From assembly GCA_949383255.1 (NCBI GenBank), contig CASJPF010000001.1:62001-126000 (forward strand): a stretch of 64,000 nucleotides of DNA, read 5' to 3'. The DNA comes from Lachnospiraceae bacterium. Lineage in GTDB: Bacteria > Bacillota > Clostridia > Lachnospirales > Lachnospiraceae. Position numbers and translations under genes: made by a program. The notes beneath the pieces were generated by a model. The model did no database searches. It had not been told where the DNA came from and worked only from the letters and a program-made list of their open reading frames with translations. This document shows positions 1-9,747 of this stretch, piece by piece (the first letter of the stretch is position 1; each line of letters opens with the position of its first letter).

Positions 1-2485
1 TAGCACATTCTGAGATTGCCATAGCCCCCACATTGGCAGAAGCACTCTTCAAGCCGTGAACCTCAATCCCATAATTTTTATAATCCTGTTTTTCCCAAAG
101 TTCACGCAAAAGGATTAATTTTCGTTTTCCATCCAGACAGTACAAGTCCAAAAGTTCCAAATAGTCCTCACGATTATCCAAATATTGTCCTGCGATCTTT
201 TCCATATCAATTCCAGTAATGTCTATTTGAAATTCTATGTCTTTGCTATCTTCTGTTTGTTCCACCTGTGTTAAAGTTTCATCTTTTACTCGCTTTTCCT
301 CCGAAATCCATCGAAGTAACGTTGCGTGCAAAGACCGCCTATCCAACGGTTTCGTAATAAAATCCTGAAAACCATTTTTTAGAAAAATTTCCCTGACTCC
401 CTCCATTGCATTCGCTGTCAATGCGATTATAATTGGAAATTTACCATAATCCCCACACTCACTTCGTATTTTCTGTACTGTCTCTATTCCATCCATTTCT
501 GGCATCATATGATCCATAAAAATAATGTCATACCTTATCTTATGGACAAGTGCAATCGCGGCAGCTCCACTGTCTGCCTCGTCAATCTCTAAGCCATAGG
601 TCCGCAGAAAATTAATAGCAACTCTTCTGTTAATTCGATTGTCATCTACCACCAACACCCTACAATCCTTCACTGTAAAGAAATTCAAGGCTTCTTCTGT
701 CTGTGCTTGTGCCACTGGCACCTCCGACAGAGGTCTGTCATCCACAATCTTTTGTGGAATTTTTATTGTAAATGTAGTTCCCTCACCATACACACTTTCT
801 ACTTGAATCGTTCCCTGCATCAGCTCTACTAGATGTTTGGTGATGGAAAGACCAAGCCCTGTTCCCTCAACAGCGCGATTTCTTCTTGAATCTACTTGCT
901 TAAAATTATCGAAAATTTCTTTTAAGTTTTCTTCGCGGATACCGCATCCTGTATCCTCTATCCGAAAAGAAAGAATCTCCAAATCCTCTCTATCACCTCG
1001 ATTTGCAGTGACAGAGAATGCAACATAGCCTTTTTTTGTAAATTTCAATGCATTGTTTAGAATATTAATTAAAATCTGTTTAATTCTTCCCTCATCGCCC
1101 AGATACCGACAGGGAATCGACATATCATACTTCTTTTTTAGACAAAGACCTTTTTGTGATGCCACAACCTCCATCATGCTTAGAACCTCGTCAACAAGCG
1201 AAACTACATGATACTCTGTCAGCACCAACTCCATTTTTCCTGATTCCACTTTAGATAAATCAAGAATATCATTGATAAGTGCCAGCAAATTACGCGAAGC
1301 CGATTTAATATCACAGGCATACTCATATACTTTTTTTCCACGGCTTTCTTCCATTATAATATCACTCAGCCCTACAATGGCATTCATTGGCGTGCGAATC
1401 TCATGAGACATATTTGCAAGAAAAGCACTTTTTGCAATATTAGCCTGTTCTGCCTGCTCCCGCACATGCTTAATTTCTTCAATATAATTTCTTGTCTCTG
1501 TCACATCAAAAAGGAGAACAACATACCCCTTGTTCTTCCTAAATTCATCAAAAATTGGTTCTACATGTCCCTGAAAAAACCTGTCATTCAGACAAAATTC
1601 CCACCGTTCCTCCTGACCCAGCATATCTTGAGGAAATCCCTTTAATCTCTCGATTGGCTTCCCAATCATTTGACTGTCCAAATCCTTAAAAATTCTTGCC
1701 GCTGCTGGATTAAAATTCGTAATCTGTCGCTGTTCATCCAATGCAATCACACTGTCACTCATACTGTTAAGCAATATGCCAAACGCCAGACTGCTAAAAT
1801 CATATACCTTTCTAATCCAAATTAAAATTACTACGCTCGAAAGCACCACCCCCAAAACCACTGGCGTGGAATCATACGTGCGTGTTAATTTCGCAGAATA
1901 CGCATAAAGTGCCACAACTGGCAGAAAAGAAAGCACCAAAATTAGCCCACATCTTCTGTCAGCAGCATACTCTGGTCTCTTAACGCAAAAACGGACCAGC
2001 GCATAAAGAGACAAAACATATGGAATCGCCGTTCCGCAGACCATAAAAATCCAATATCCTGGTCCATATTCCAAGTGCAATAAACCGTGTCCCTCTGTTG
2101 TTTCTACCCATTGAATACTGCGATAATAAATTGTATGTAAATCGCAAGTAAAAACAAGCCCTATAATAAAGACATCAACAATCTTTAAAACACGCAAAAC
2201 CTTTTTTGGCGCTTTTTCACAACAATAACTAAATATAAAATAACAATAACTAATCGGGACTGTCAAAGAACCCAGATATTGCATTTTGACAGACACTATG
2301 GCAGCTTCTAATGTCGGCGCTGTCAATTCTAGCAAATATCCGACATTCTGCACCAATGCCCCCAAAAGAAAATATTGCATTAGCTTCTGCTCCCTTGAAC
2401 CATCACCCCGAAGCAGAAGCATCAACGCAAAAACAATAATCCCAATGCCAAGCATTCCAATTCCTACAAATACCACATTCATCAT
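1..2485 (-). CDS. Hybrid sensor histidine kinase/response regulator with Hpt domain (partial, C-terminus off window)
   Basis: Membrane-bound phosphorelay kinase, read by translating the complement strand; it has no stop before the left edge. In order: a hydrophobic N-terminal region of about 215 residues resembling the 7TM sensor module of histidine kinases, a PAS-like region, HisKA with NMSHEIRTP (His near residue 360), an HATPase domain, a receiver beginning VLVVDDNRINRR with the acceptor Asp in FMDHMMPEMDG (about residue 660), and a C-terminal Hpt domain with HGLKSASANVGA (His near 810). All relay residues are present, so an intramolecular His-Asp-His relay is expected. The start is the first of two adjacent ATGs, behind a weak GGTG. 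The ligand and partner regulator are unknown. The gene is followed on the other side by a palindromic element and purL. Confidence 0.9.
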   Translation of the reverse strand, partial: MMNVVFVGIGMLGIGIIVFALMLLLRGDGSREQKLMQYFLLGALVQNVGYLLELTAPTLEAAIVSVKMQYLGSLTVPISYCYFIFSYCCEKAPKKVLRVLKIVDVFIIGLVFTCDLHTIYYRSIQWVETTEGHGLLHLEYGPGYWIFMVCGTAIPYVLSLYALVRFCVKRPEYAADRRCGLILVLSFLPVVALYAYSAKLTRTYDSTPVVLGVVLSSVVILIWIRKVYDFSSLAFGILLNSMSDSVIALDEQRQITNFNPAAARIFKDLDSQMIGKPIERLKGFPQDMLGQEERWEFCLNDRFFQGHVEPIFDEFRKNKGYVVLLFDVTETRNYIEEIKHVREQAEQANIAKSAFLANMSHEIRTPMNAIVGLSDIIMEESRGKKVYEYACDIKSASRNLLALINDILDLSKVESGKMELVLTEYHVVSLVDEVLSMMEVVASQKGLCLKKKYDMSIPCRYLGDEGRIKQILINILNNALKFTKKGYVAFSVTANRGDREDLEILSFRIEDTGCGIREENLKEIFDNFKQVDSRRNRAVEGTGLGLSITKHLVELMQGTIQVESVYGEGTTFTIKIPQKIVDDRPLSEVPVAQAQTEEALNFFTVKDCRVLVVDDNRINRRVAINFLRTYGLEIDEADSGAAAIALVHKIRYDIIFMDHMMPEMDGIETVQKIRSECGDYGKFPIIIALTANAMEGVREIFLKNGFQDFITKPLDRRSLHATLLRWISEEKRVKDETLTQVEQTEDSKDIEFQIDITGIDMEKIAGQYLDNREDYLELLDLYCLDGKRKLILLRELWEKQDYKNYGIEVHGLKSASANVGAMAISECA

Positions 2486-2577
2486 TTTATCACCACACGA
2501 ATGAACATTCTCATAGATTATAATATCAAAATTCTATGTATTTGTCTATCTTGGCATCCTTCAAAAATAGCCCCTAT

Positions 2578-2713
2578 GTAACAGTTCAGCCTTCGGCTTT
2601 CTGTTACGTGCATCAAGCCATGCAAAACCACTTCGTGGTGGCTTGATGCCTATCAACCACCACGGTATTTCACGGACTTTGCAGCAAGTGCAAAGTCCTG
2701 ACTGAACTGTTAC
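2578..2713. repeat. Palindromic MITE-like element, GTAACAGTTCAG family, full copy
   Basis: A 136-bp element bounded by perfect 12-bp inverted repeats, GTAACAGTTCAG on the left and CTGAACTGTTAC on the right. Inside are further perfect stems: GTAACAG/CTGTTAC, GCATCAAGCCA/TGGCTTGATGC enclosing CCACTTCGTGG, and GGACTTTGCA/TGCAAAGTCC. The flanks carry GCCCCTAT on the left and GCCCCTAC on the right, which looks like a target-site duplication of about 7 bp. No ORF is inside. It lies between the 3' end of purL and the start of the hybrid kinase and may end purL transcription. Related copies are at 40977-41009 and 41696-41784. Confidence 0.75.
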
Positions 2714-2726
2714 GCCCCTACTTTAC

Positions 2727-5700
2727 TTATTTAAAATATAATACACCGCTCTCAAATATCTTTAAGTCCTGCTCTCCATAGATGTTCTTTGCAACAGCAG
2801 TTCCGCGACGTTCCACATGTGCCATTTTGCCAAGGCATCTTCCGTCTGGTGACGTAATACCCTCAATCGCGGCATAAGAGCCATTTACATTCCATTCCTC
2901 ATCCATAGAAATATTTCCGTTAAAGTCCGCATACTGTGTCGCAACTTGTCCATTTGCAAAAAGTTTGTCAATCCATGCTTGCGGTGCCACAAATCTGCCC
3001 TCACCGTGGGAAGCGGGTGTGGCGTAAGTCTTTCCTAACTCAGCAAGCTGCAACCAAGGAGACTTGTTTGTGACAACTTTTGTGTAGACCATCTTAGAAA
3101 TATGGCGATTAATTGTATTATAAGTCAATGTTGGCGAATCCTCCTTCTGACCAACAATCTCGCCGTAAGGCACAAGGCCAAGTTTAATCATTGCCTGAAA
3201 TCCATTGCAGACACCAAGCGCCAAACCATCTCTTTCATTTAACAGTTTGTTTACTGCCTCCTTCATCTTTGCATTCTGGAAGGCAGTCGCAAAAAACTTC
3301 GCGCTTCCGTCTGGCTCATCCCCCGCCGAAAAACCACCTGGGAACATAATAATCTGTGCCTGCGCAATTGCCTGTACAAACGTATCCACAGAATCTCTAA
3401 TATCTTCCGCAGACAGATTGCGAAATACTTTTGTCACAACATTGGCACCTGCGCGCTCAAATGCAATCGTTGAATCATACTCGCAGTTTGTGCCGGGAAA
3501 TACGGGGATAAATACCGTTGGTTTTGCCACTTTATTTTTACAGATATAAATCTCTTTGGTGTCATAAAGTTTTGTCTCAATTGCCTCTGTACCTTTAACC
3601 GCCTTGGTTGGAAAAACTTTTTCAAGCTTTGATGTCCAAGCTTTTAACGCCTCGTCCATTGACACCGTTGTATCCTGATATACAAAGCCCTCATTCTCAG
3701 CGCACACTGTTGCAACAGTCCTGTAATCCACACCACTTGCAGCAAGCGCATCCAATTTATCCGCAGAAACTTCGGCGATAATGCTTCCTATTTCATTTGC
3801 AAAAAGCGCCTTCGCATCAAGTGCACTGTCAAACTCCACACCCATCTTATTGCCAAATGCCATCTTTGCCACTGATGCCACAATCCCCTTAGAATCAAGC
3901 GCATAAGCAGCTACAATCACCTTGTCAGCAATCAGCTTCGCAATACCACTATAAAGTTTCATCACATTCTTATAATCTGGAAGGTCATACTTATTTTTGG
4001 GCAAGTCAAATACAACAAGTTTGTCCCCCGCACACTTTAACTCTGGTGTAATAATGTCCTGCTGTTTCGCGACATCAACCGCAAAGGAAACAAGTGTGGG
4101 TGGCACATCAATTTTATTAAATGTACCTGACATAGAATCTTTGCCGCCAATGGAAGGCAGTCCATAGCCAATCTGCGCATCATACGCGCCAAGTAACGCT
4201 GCAAATGGCTGACTCCAACGAGAAGGCTCCTCTGTCATACGCCTAAAATACTCTTGAAACGTAAATCGTATTTTTGTGTAGTCGCCGCCTGATGCCACAA
4301 TTTTTGCCATTGATTCGGTTACTGCATAAATCGCTCCGTGATATGGACTCCAACTAGACAAATATGGATCAAAACCATGTGCCATCATTGTCACGGTGTC
4401 CGTCTTTCCTTTTAAGACAGGAAGTTTTGCAACCATAGTCTGTGTCTCTGTAAGCTGATACTTACCACCGTAAGGCATAAACACACTGCCTGCGCCAATT
4501 GACGCGTCAAACATCTCCACAAGACCTTTTTGCGAACATACATTCAAGTCGTTTAATGTGGCGAGAACTGCTTCTTTTACATTATCTTTTTCCAGCGCTT
4601 CCTCCACTTTTTTCACTGCTATCTTATGAAAATAATTGTCCTCCTCCACAGGAGTATCCACAAATACGCCTGTTTCTTGATGTGCTCCATTTGTATTTAG
4701 AAAAGCTCTTGCAATATCCACAACCTTATTGCCGCGCCACTTTAACACCAATCTAGGTTCCTCCGTAACCACTGCAACTTTTACCGCCTCAAGATTCTCC
4801 TCCGCAGCATATGCAAGAAATTGGTCTGCATCTTTTGGGTCTACAACAACCGCCATTCTCTCTTGAGATTCTGAGATTGCAAGCTCTGTCCCGTCTAAAC
4901 CTGCATATTTCTTTGGCACTTTATCCATATCCACAACAAGACCATCTGCAAGCTCTCCAATTGCAACAGACACGCCGCCTGCTCCAAAATCATTGCACTT
5001 TTTAATGATTTTGCTGACCTCAGCCCTGCGAAACAATCGCTGTAGTTTACGCTCTGTCGGCGCATTTCCCTTCTGAACCTCCGCGCCGCAGGTGGTCAAA
5101 GACGCTGTTGTATGCACTTTGGAAGAGCCCGTCGCTCCACCACAGCCATCTCGACCTGTCCGCCCACCGAGCAAAATAATCATATCTCCGGGGTCTGAAT
5201 TTTCACGAATAACCCCTGCTCTTGGCGCCGCTGCCATCACAGCGCCAATTTCCATTCGTTTTGCCACATAATTTGGATGATACACTTCCTTGACAAATCC
5301 TGTCGCAAGTCCAATCTGATTTCCATAAGAAGAATAACCACTTGCTGCGCCACGCACCAGCTTCTTTTGTGAAAGTTTCCCGCGCATGGTATTGCCTACT
5401 GGCACTGTAGGGTCCGCTGCACCAGTAATGCGCATTGCTTGATAAACATATGTACGCCCTGAGAGGGGATCGCGAATCGCACCGCCAAGACAAGTCGCTG
5501 CGCCACCAAACGGCTCAATTTCAGTTGGATGATTATGTGTCTCATTCTTAAAATTAATGAGCCATTCCTCTGTGACAACGCCCTTTCCATCTTCCTTGTC
5601 AATCTCTACAGGAACGACTATGGAACATGCGTTAATCTCATCTGACTTTTCCATATCCTCCAACTTGCCATCTTTTTTTAGTTTTCGCATTGCCATCAAT

Positions 5701-6536
5701 GCCAAATCCATCAAACAGACATACTTGTCTTTTCTCCCTGCAAAAACTTCCTCTCGAACAGCAAGATACTTTTCATAAGTGGTCTTTATGGGATCTGTGT
5801 AGTATCCTTCCTCAAACGTAACTTCCTTTAATTCTGTAGAGAACGTTGTGTGGCGACAGTGATCGGACCAGTAGGTATCTAACACCCTAATTTCTGTGAC
5901 AGTCGGGTCTCTATGCTCCTCATTTTTAAAATAATTTTGAATATGCTCAAAATCCTTAAATGTCATAGCAAGTCCTAGGGAATCATACAGCTCTGACAGC
6001 GCATCTTCATCCATATCCACAAATCCGTCATAACTTCCAACATCCGCAGGTTCCGCAAAAAATTGCGCCAATGTCTCTGGCTTTTCCAATCCAGTCTCCC
6101 GCGAGTCCACAGGATTGATACAATAATTTTTCACCTTATCAAACTCACTGTCTGAAATAGTTCCAATTAATAGATAAGTGACAGCCGTCTTAATAATAGG
6201 CTGTTCATCCTCTTTTAAAAACTGTACACACTGTACTGCTGAATCCGCTCTCTGGTCAAATTGTCCTGGCAGATACTCCACAGAAAAGCAGTGAGCATTT
6301 TCTGGCAAATCAATGTTCTCCATATATAAATCATCTACAGGAGGCTCCGAAAACACACATTTACAAGCCTTATCAAATATAGCATCTGTAAGATTTTCCA
6401 CATCGTAACGAATAAAAATCCTGACTTTCTTTAATCCAGTGATGCCTAGATAGCTCTTTAATTCCTCCTCAAGTTCCCTAGCCTTAACGGCAAAGGATTC
6501 TTTTTTCTCTACGTAAATACGCTTTACATTTCCCAT
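2727..6536 (-). CDS. purL: Phosphoribosylformylglycinamidine synthase, single-chain
   Basis: Purine biosynthesis step 4: converts FGAR, glutamine and ATP to FGAM. The 1269-residue chain is the long fused form, with synthetase and glutaminase on one polypeptide. The synthetase part shows KNETHNHPTEIEPFGGAATC and GGKDSMSGTF. The C-terminal class-I glutaminase starts near residue 1005 (FIPVFPGTNCEYDS), has its nucleophile Cys in ALGVCNGFQ (about residue 1108), and the His-x-Glu pair in MAHVERRG near the end. Start ATG is preceded by GGAGGAC at good spacing, and a strong promoter lies just upstream. It is monocistronic: the nearest upstream gene is a separate lipoprotein, and a palindromic element follows the stop. 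The fused form makes PurS and PurQ unnecessary. Confidence 0.97.
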   Translation of the reverse strand: MGNVKRIYVEKKESFAVKARELEEELKSYLGITGLKKVRIFIRYDVENLTDAIFDKACKCVFSEPPVDDLYMENIDLPENAHCFSVEYLPGQFDQRADSAVQCVQFLKEDEQPIIKTAVTYLLIGTISDSEFDKVKNYCINPVDSRETGLEKPETLAQFFAEPADVGSYDGFVDMDEDALSELYDSLGLAMTFKDFEHIQNYFKNEEHRDPTVTEIRVLDTYWSDHCRHTTFSTELKEVTFEEGYYTDPIKTTYEKYLAVREEVFAGRKDKYVCLMDLALMAMRKLKKDGKLEDMEKSDEINACSIVVPVEIDKEDGKGVVTEEWLINFKNETHNHPTEIEPFGGAATCLGGAIRDPLSGRTYVYQAMRITGAADPTVPVGNTMRGKLSQKKLVRGAASGYSSYGNQIGLATGFVKEVYHPNYVAKRMEIGAVMAAAPRAGVIRENSDPGDMIILLGGRTGRDGCGGATGSSKVHTTASLTTCGAEVQKGNAPTERKLQRLFRRAEVSKIIKKCNDFGAGGVSVAIGELADGLVVDMDKVPKKYAGLDGTELAISESQERMAVVVDPKDADQFLAYAAEENLEAVKVAVVTEEPRLVLKWRGNKVVDIARAFLNTNGAHQETGVFVDTPVEEDNYFHKIAVKKVEEALEKDNVKEAVLATLNDLNVCSQKGLVEMFDASIGAGSVFMPYGGKYQLTETQTMVAKLPVLKGKTDTVTMMAHGFDPYLSSWSPYHGAIYAVTESMAKIVASGGDYTKIRFTFQEYFRRMTEEPSRWSQPFAALLGAYDAQIGYGLPSIGGKDSMSGTFNKIDVPPTLVSFAVDVAKQQDIITPELKCAGDKLVVFDLPKNKYDLPDYKNVMKLYSGIAKLIADKVIVAAYALDSKGIVASVAKMAFGNKMGVEFDSALDAKALFANEIGSIIAEVSADKLDALAASGVDYRTVATVCAENEGFVYQDTTVSMDEALKAWTSKLEKVFPTKAVKGTEAIETKLYDTKEIYICKNKVAKPTVFIPVFPGTNCEYDSTIAFERAGANVVTKVFRNLSAEDIRDSVDTFVQAIAQAQIIMFPGGFSAGDEPDGSAKFFATAFQNAKMKEAVNKLLNERDGLALGVCNGFQAMIKLGLVPYGEIVGQKEDSPTLTYNTINRHISKMVYTKVVTNKSPWLQLAELGKTYATPASHGEGRFVAPQAWIDKLFANGQVATQYADFNGNISMDEEWNVNGSYAAIEGITSPDGRCLGKMAHVERRGTAVAKNIYGEQDLKIFESGVLYFK

Positions 6537-6581
6537 TTTCTGAGTCCTCCGTTTGTCTTCAAGTTATCGTAATCCTCTTTC

Positions 6582-6609
6582 ATTATAATCGTTTAAATTG
6601 ATTTTTCAA
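6582..6609 (-). promoter_or_regulatory. Sigma-70-type promoter of purL
   Basis: On the minus strand a -35 box TTGAAA is followed after 16 nt by a consensus -10 TATAAT, ending about 45 bp before the purL ATG. The leader is short, which leaves no room for a purine riboswitch. I saw no clear PurR box. Confidence 0.65.
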
Positions 6610-6664
6610 CACATTTTTATTTCCCGCTTCCTAACTTATAACAACTATTCTGTGCTATAAACAA

Positions 6665-7660
6665 TTATTTTGCATACTGAGAGACATTGCCACTGTCCAC
6701 ACGCTCAAAATCTACACGCACAAACTTTCCATCTTCTGTGCTCCCCGCAATCTCTTTCATATTTCCCTTTCCGGCAAGCTCAATTGCTGTATCTACTGCC
6801 GCATATCCCTGCCCACTTCCAGATTGATATACTGTAAATGCCATCTCGCCGCTGCGAATTGCCTCGCATCCAGCCGCTGTTGCATCCACACCCAAAATCG
6901 GAAGTGTGCTGCTGTCAATCCCATTTTCTTTGCAAGCCTCCACAACGCCCAGTGCCATCTCGTCATTATTGCAGATCACACAATCCGCTGAAACTCCTGT
7001 GCTTAAAAACAGCTCAAACAACTCCTTTGCCTGCTGTGCATCCCAGTTGGCATTGTCTTCAAACACATAGCGAATCTGTTTTCCACTTTTTTCAAACGTT
7101 CTTTTCACTCCATTTGTGCGCCCTTCTGTTGCAGAGTGATCTGTTGGTCCTTTGATTAACACTACATTAATCTGTTGATTTCCAGCAAGTTTCTGCAAGA
7201 TATACTCCGCCTGAAATTCTCCTGCAACCTGTTCACTAGAACCAACATGAACATATTTTCCGGGCTGTAAATACTTTTCATCAGGACAGCTATTGACAAA
7301 TACAATTGGTATCTCCCCAGCACTCATCTTTAATTGTACCACAGTATCTACAGAAACAGGGCTACATATAATTACATCATACTGATCTGCTGCCGCTTGC
7401 TTTAGCTGTTCTACCTGCTTCTCTATCGAGCCTTGTGCATCTCCTACATCCATCTGTACGCCTTTCTGTTCAGCGCGCTCTGCGGCGCCTCCTACAAGCG
7501 TCTCCCGAAAGGTATCCATCTTATTTAGGGCAAAAAAGATTCGTATCTCTCCTTTTTTCCCGCCTGCTGCCTGCCCGCAACCCGACACAGCAACAATTAG
7601 GATTATAGAGAGAACACACAGGGAAACATATCTTCTCAAACAATTTCTACTTTTTCTCAT
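6665..7660 (-). CDS. Substrate-binding lipoprotein (RbsB-like periplasmic binding fold)
   Basis: A 331-residue exported solute-binding protein of the sugar-binding type 1 superfamily. The N-terminus has a basic stretch, a hydrophobic segment and the lipobox VAVSGCG (Cys near residue 28), so it should be anchored to the outer face of the membrane. The binding fold shows QVEQLKQAAADQYDVIIC, FEDNANWDAQQ and VICNNDEMALG, typical of ribose/galactose-binding relatives. No ABC permease or ATPase lies nearby. Instead its ATG begins 2 bp from the stop of the upstream chemoreceptor gene, so the two are almost certainly co-transcribed and perhaps translationally coupled. The likely role is presenting a ligand to the receptor, which is inferred from arrangement only. 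The ligand is not predictable; a sugar or autoinducer-2-like compound is plausible. Confidence 0.88.
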   Translation of the reverse strand: MRKSRNCLRRYVSLCVLSIILIVAVSGCGQAAGGKKGEIRIFFALNKMDTFRETLVGGAAERAEQKGVQMDVGDAQGSIEKQVEQLKQAAADQYDVIICSPVSVDTVVQLKMSAGEIPIVFVNSCPDEKYLQPGKYVHVGSSEQVAGEFQAEYILQKLAGNQQINVVLIKGPTDHSATEGRTNGVKRTFEKSGKQIRYVFEDNANWDAQQAKELFELFLSTGVSADCVICNNDEMALGVVEACKENGIDSSTLPILGVDATAAGCEAIRSGEMAFTVYQSGSGQGYAAVDTAIELAGKGNMKEIAGSTEDGKFVRVDFERVDSGNVSQYAK

Positions 7661-7662
7661 TG

Positions 7663-9663
7663 TTATGCCCCCTCTCGAACCTTAAATCTAGCAACCTGTT
7701 CATATAGTTCTTCTGCCGACGCTGTTAGCTCTTTTGCACCTTCTGAAACACGTTCACTATTTCCAGTTATATTGTCTACTTGGCGTACCATTGACTCACA
7801 GGTCGCCAAAATCTCCTCGGAACTTGCCGCTTGTTCCTGTGTGATTGCAGCAACATTTGTCGCCACATCATCCACTTTTTCCACCTTTTTTATCATCTCA
7901 CGAACTAATGTGCTAACCTGTTCAATATTGCCAAATATCGCGTCAAATGTATGAAGTGTATCTTCCACGAGACCGCTGCTGTGATTAATATTTTCCACGC
8001 TCTCCTTTGTCTGTTTCACAGTATCTCCTACCAGACTGTTAATTTGTCCAATGAACCCCTCAATATTATGTACAGCGTCGGCACTGGTATTGGCAAGTTG
8101 GCCGATTTCTGTTGCCACCACAGAAAACCCTCTGCCTGCCTCTCCTGCCCGCGCCGCCTCAATTGATGCATTGAGGGAGAGTAGCGCTGTCTGGTCCGCA
8201 ATATTTCCAATAATTTCTGTAATGTTTGTAATTTCCAAGGAAGCTTTTCCAACTTCATCAATTGATTGTTGTAGCTTCTGTACGGATACATTAATTGTAT
8301 CCATTGCACTGCTGACGCGCTGTAAATCAGACTGTCCACTTTGAGAGACTACTACAGCCTCCTGCATCTGTTTATCTACCTGTTCACCGTCTTCTTTTGT
8401 ATCTGTGACAACCATAGCGAGTGTTGTTGCATGTTCCGCAATCTCACCGACAGAAAGGGACAATTGTTCTACGGTAGAATTAAGCTCTCTCATAGACTGA
8501 CCTTGTCTCTTAGAAGCATCATACATTTCATGCGAAATTGTATCACTGTTTCCTGCCTGTGTATTGAGCTTGTCTGACATTGTATGAATCGAGGCAATCA
8601 TCTGCCGCATTGTTTGAATAAACTGCTCCACATAACCGCTCATCGCACCAATTTCATCATTGCTGCCAGCCTTGACCTGCACAGTAAAATCTCCATTGGT
8701 CATCGCTGTAATCACCTTGATTAACTCTTTGACAGGCCGAATCACCATATGAACAACACGCTCTACCAACCCTGCTAACAAAAGAATAGACAACAGCCCA
8801 AACACAAGGGTCATATTGCGTACATTATTAATATCCGCATAGATTACTTTTGTTGGAATATAAGATACTAGCACCCAATCGGTTCCCTGTATCTGTGAAA
8901 ATGCAGTCATATTGTGATCAATCTCTGCCATATCAAAATCCCACTGTTCCACTTTTTGCCAGACATCTTGCATAAATGCATCCTTGGAATCTTTCAGCTT
9001 TGTTGAAATCAAATCATTTTCATGATGCGCCAGAATTGTCCCATCTGTGCTGCTTACCAAAAAAGCTTGCGCCTGTTCCATCTCAATATAACTATTTACA
9101 ATAATACTAATACGTTCCAGCGTAAGATCTGCCGAGATTACTTTGACAATGTCAGACCCATCCTTTAAGATTCCAGATGCACTAATTACCTTTCTACCCT
9201 CCGCGTTGGTATATGCGTTTGTCAGTCCCATATTCCAGCGGGTTAATCCCTCCTGATACCATACAGACTGCGTTGGATCAGTCTCTTTTTTTTCGGACGC
9301 AGAGGCAGTCATTAATTTTCCATTTGCATCCGCAATATAAAATCCCTCTGGGTAATTATCACGAAAACCATAATAACTATCTAATATTGCCTGTAAATTA
9401 GACGTGCTGGGTTTTGTCTGCTCAATTGCCTGTTTTATTGCGCTAAACGCAGACAGGTTTTCATTCAGCCACGCCTCAATCTGATTTGTCTGGTTGTCAA
9501 TAGAAGAGCCAAGCAAATTCTCAGAGTACTCTTTAATAATATTTTTTGAAATAAAATATAATAATCCGACCAGCAATACCATAATGACAATCACCACTGG
9601 CAAAATGATTCCCAGCAATTTTACCTTAATAGAAACCATTTTCTTTTGTCTTTTCTCTTTCAT
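7663..9663 (-). CDS. Methyl-accepting chemotaxis protein with Cache-type sensor domain
   Basis: A 666-residue transmembrane chemoreceptor. TM1 lies at about residues 13-35, followed by a roughly 245-residue extracellular double-Cache-like domain (GFYIADANGKLMTASASE, WYQEGLTRWNMG), TM2 near 280-305, a HAMP linker, and a long cytoplasmic signalling coiled coil whose tip carries [20 protein letters not shown]. It would control CheA in a chemotaxis array. It is first in a two-gene unit with the binding lipoprotein downstream. Start ATG follows a GGCGGAG-type site. The upstream neighbour purF ends 84 bp away with two stem-loops between. No CheA/CheW gene is in the window; a CheY occurs at 50559. 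Confidence 0.93.
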   Translation of the reverse strand: MKEKRQKKMVSIKVKLLGIILPVVIVIMVLLVGLLYFISKNIIKEYSENLLGSSIDNQTNQIEAWLNENLSAFSAIKQAIEQTKPSTSNLQAILDSYYGFRDNYPEGFYIADANGKLMTASASEKKETDPTQSVWYQEGLTRWNMGLTNAYTNAEGRKVISASGILKDGSDIVKVISADLTLERISIIVNSYIEMEQAQAFLVSSTDGTILAHHENDLISTKLKDSKDAFMQDVWQKVEQWDFDMAEIDHNMTAFSQIQGTDWVLVSYIPTKVIYADINNVRNMTLVFGLLSILLLAGLVERVVHMVIRPVKELIKVITAMTNGDFTVQVKAGSNDEIGAMSGYVEQFIQTMRQMIASIHTMSDKLNTQAGNSDTISHEMYDASKRQGQSMRELNSTVEQLSLSVGEIAEHATTLAMVVTDTKEDGEQVDKQMQEAVVVSQSGQSDLQRVSSAMDTINVSVQKLQQSIDEVGKASLEITNITEIIGNIADQTALLSLNASIEAARAGEAGRGFSVVATEIGQLANTSADAVHNIEGFIGQINSLVGDTVKQTKESVENINHSSGLVEDTLHTFDAIFGNIEQVSTLVREMIKKVEKVDDVATNVAAITQEQAASSEEILATCESMVRQVDNITGNSERVSEGAKELTASAEELYEQVARFKVREGA

Positions 9664-9695
9664 TCTCCGCCGCCTTTCTCACTCTAACTCCCATT

Positions 9696-9746
9696 TGCCC
9701 GCTTGGGCGGGCACTCAAATCAAGATGGTGAAATCTTTGATTTCAC
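9696..9746 (-). terminator. Two stem-loops between purF-like gene and chemoreceptor gene
   Basis: TGCCCGC/GCGGGCA (9696-9713) and GTGAAATC/GATTTCAC (9728-9746) form two short perfect stems directly after the purF-like stop. Neither has a convincing T-run on the minus strand, so termination is uncertain; they could be processing or attenuation hairpins. Confidence 0.4.
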
Positions 9747-9747
9747 A

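Noticed and set aside
3205-5778. Several open frames on both strands inside purL
   Set aside because: They overlap a well-conserved PurL frame, have no ribosome binding sites and show biased, low-complexity content; they are shadows.
6537-6664. Purine riboswitch upstream of purL
   Set aside because: The promoter is about 45 bp from the start codon, leaving no space for an aptamer, and no aptamer core was seen.
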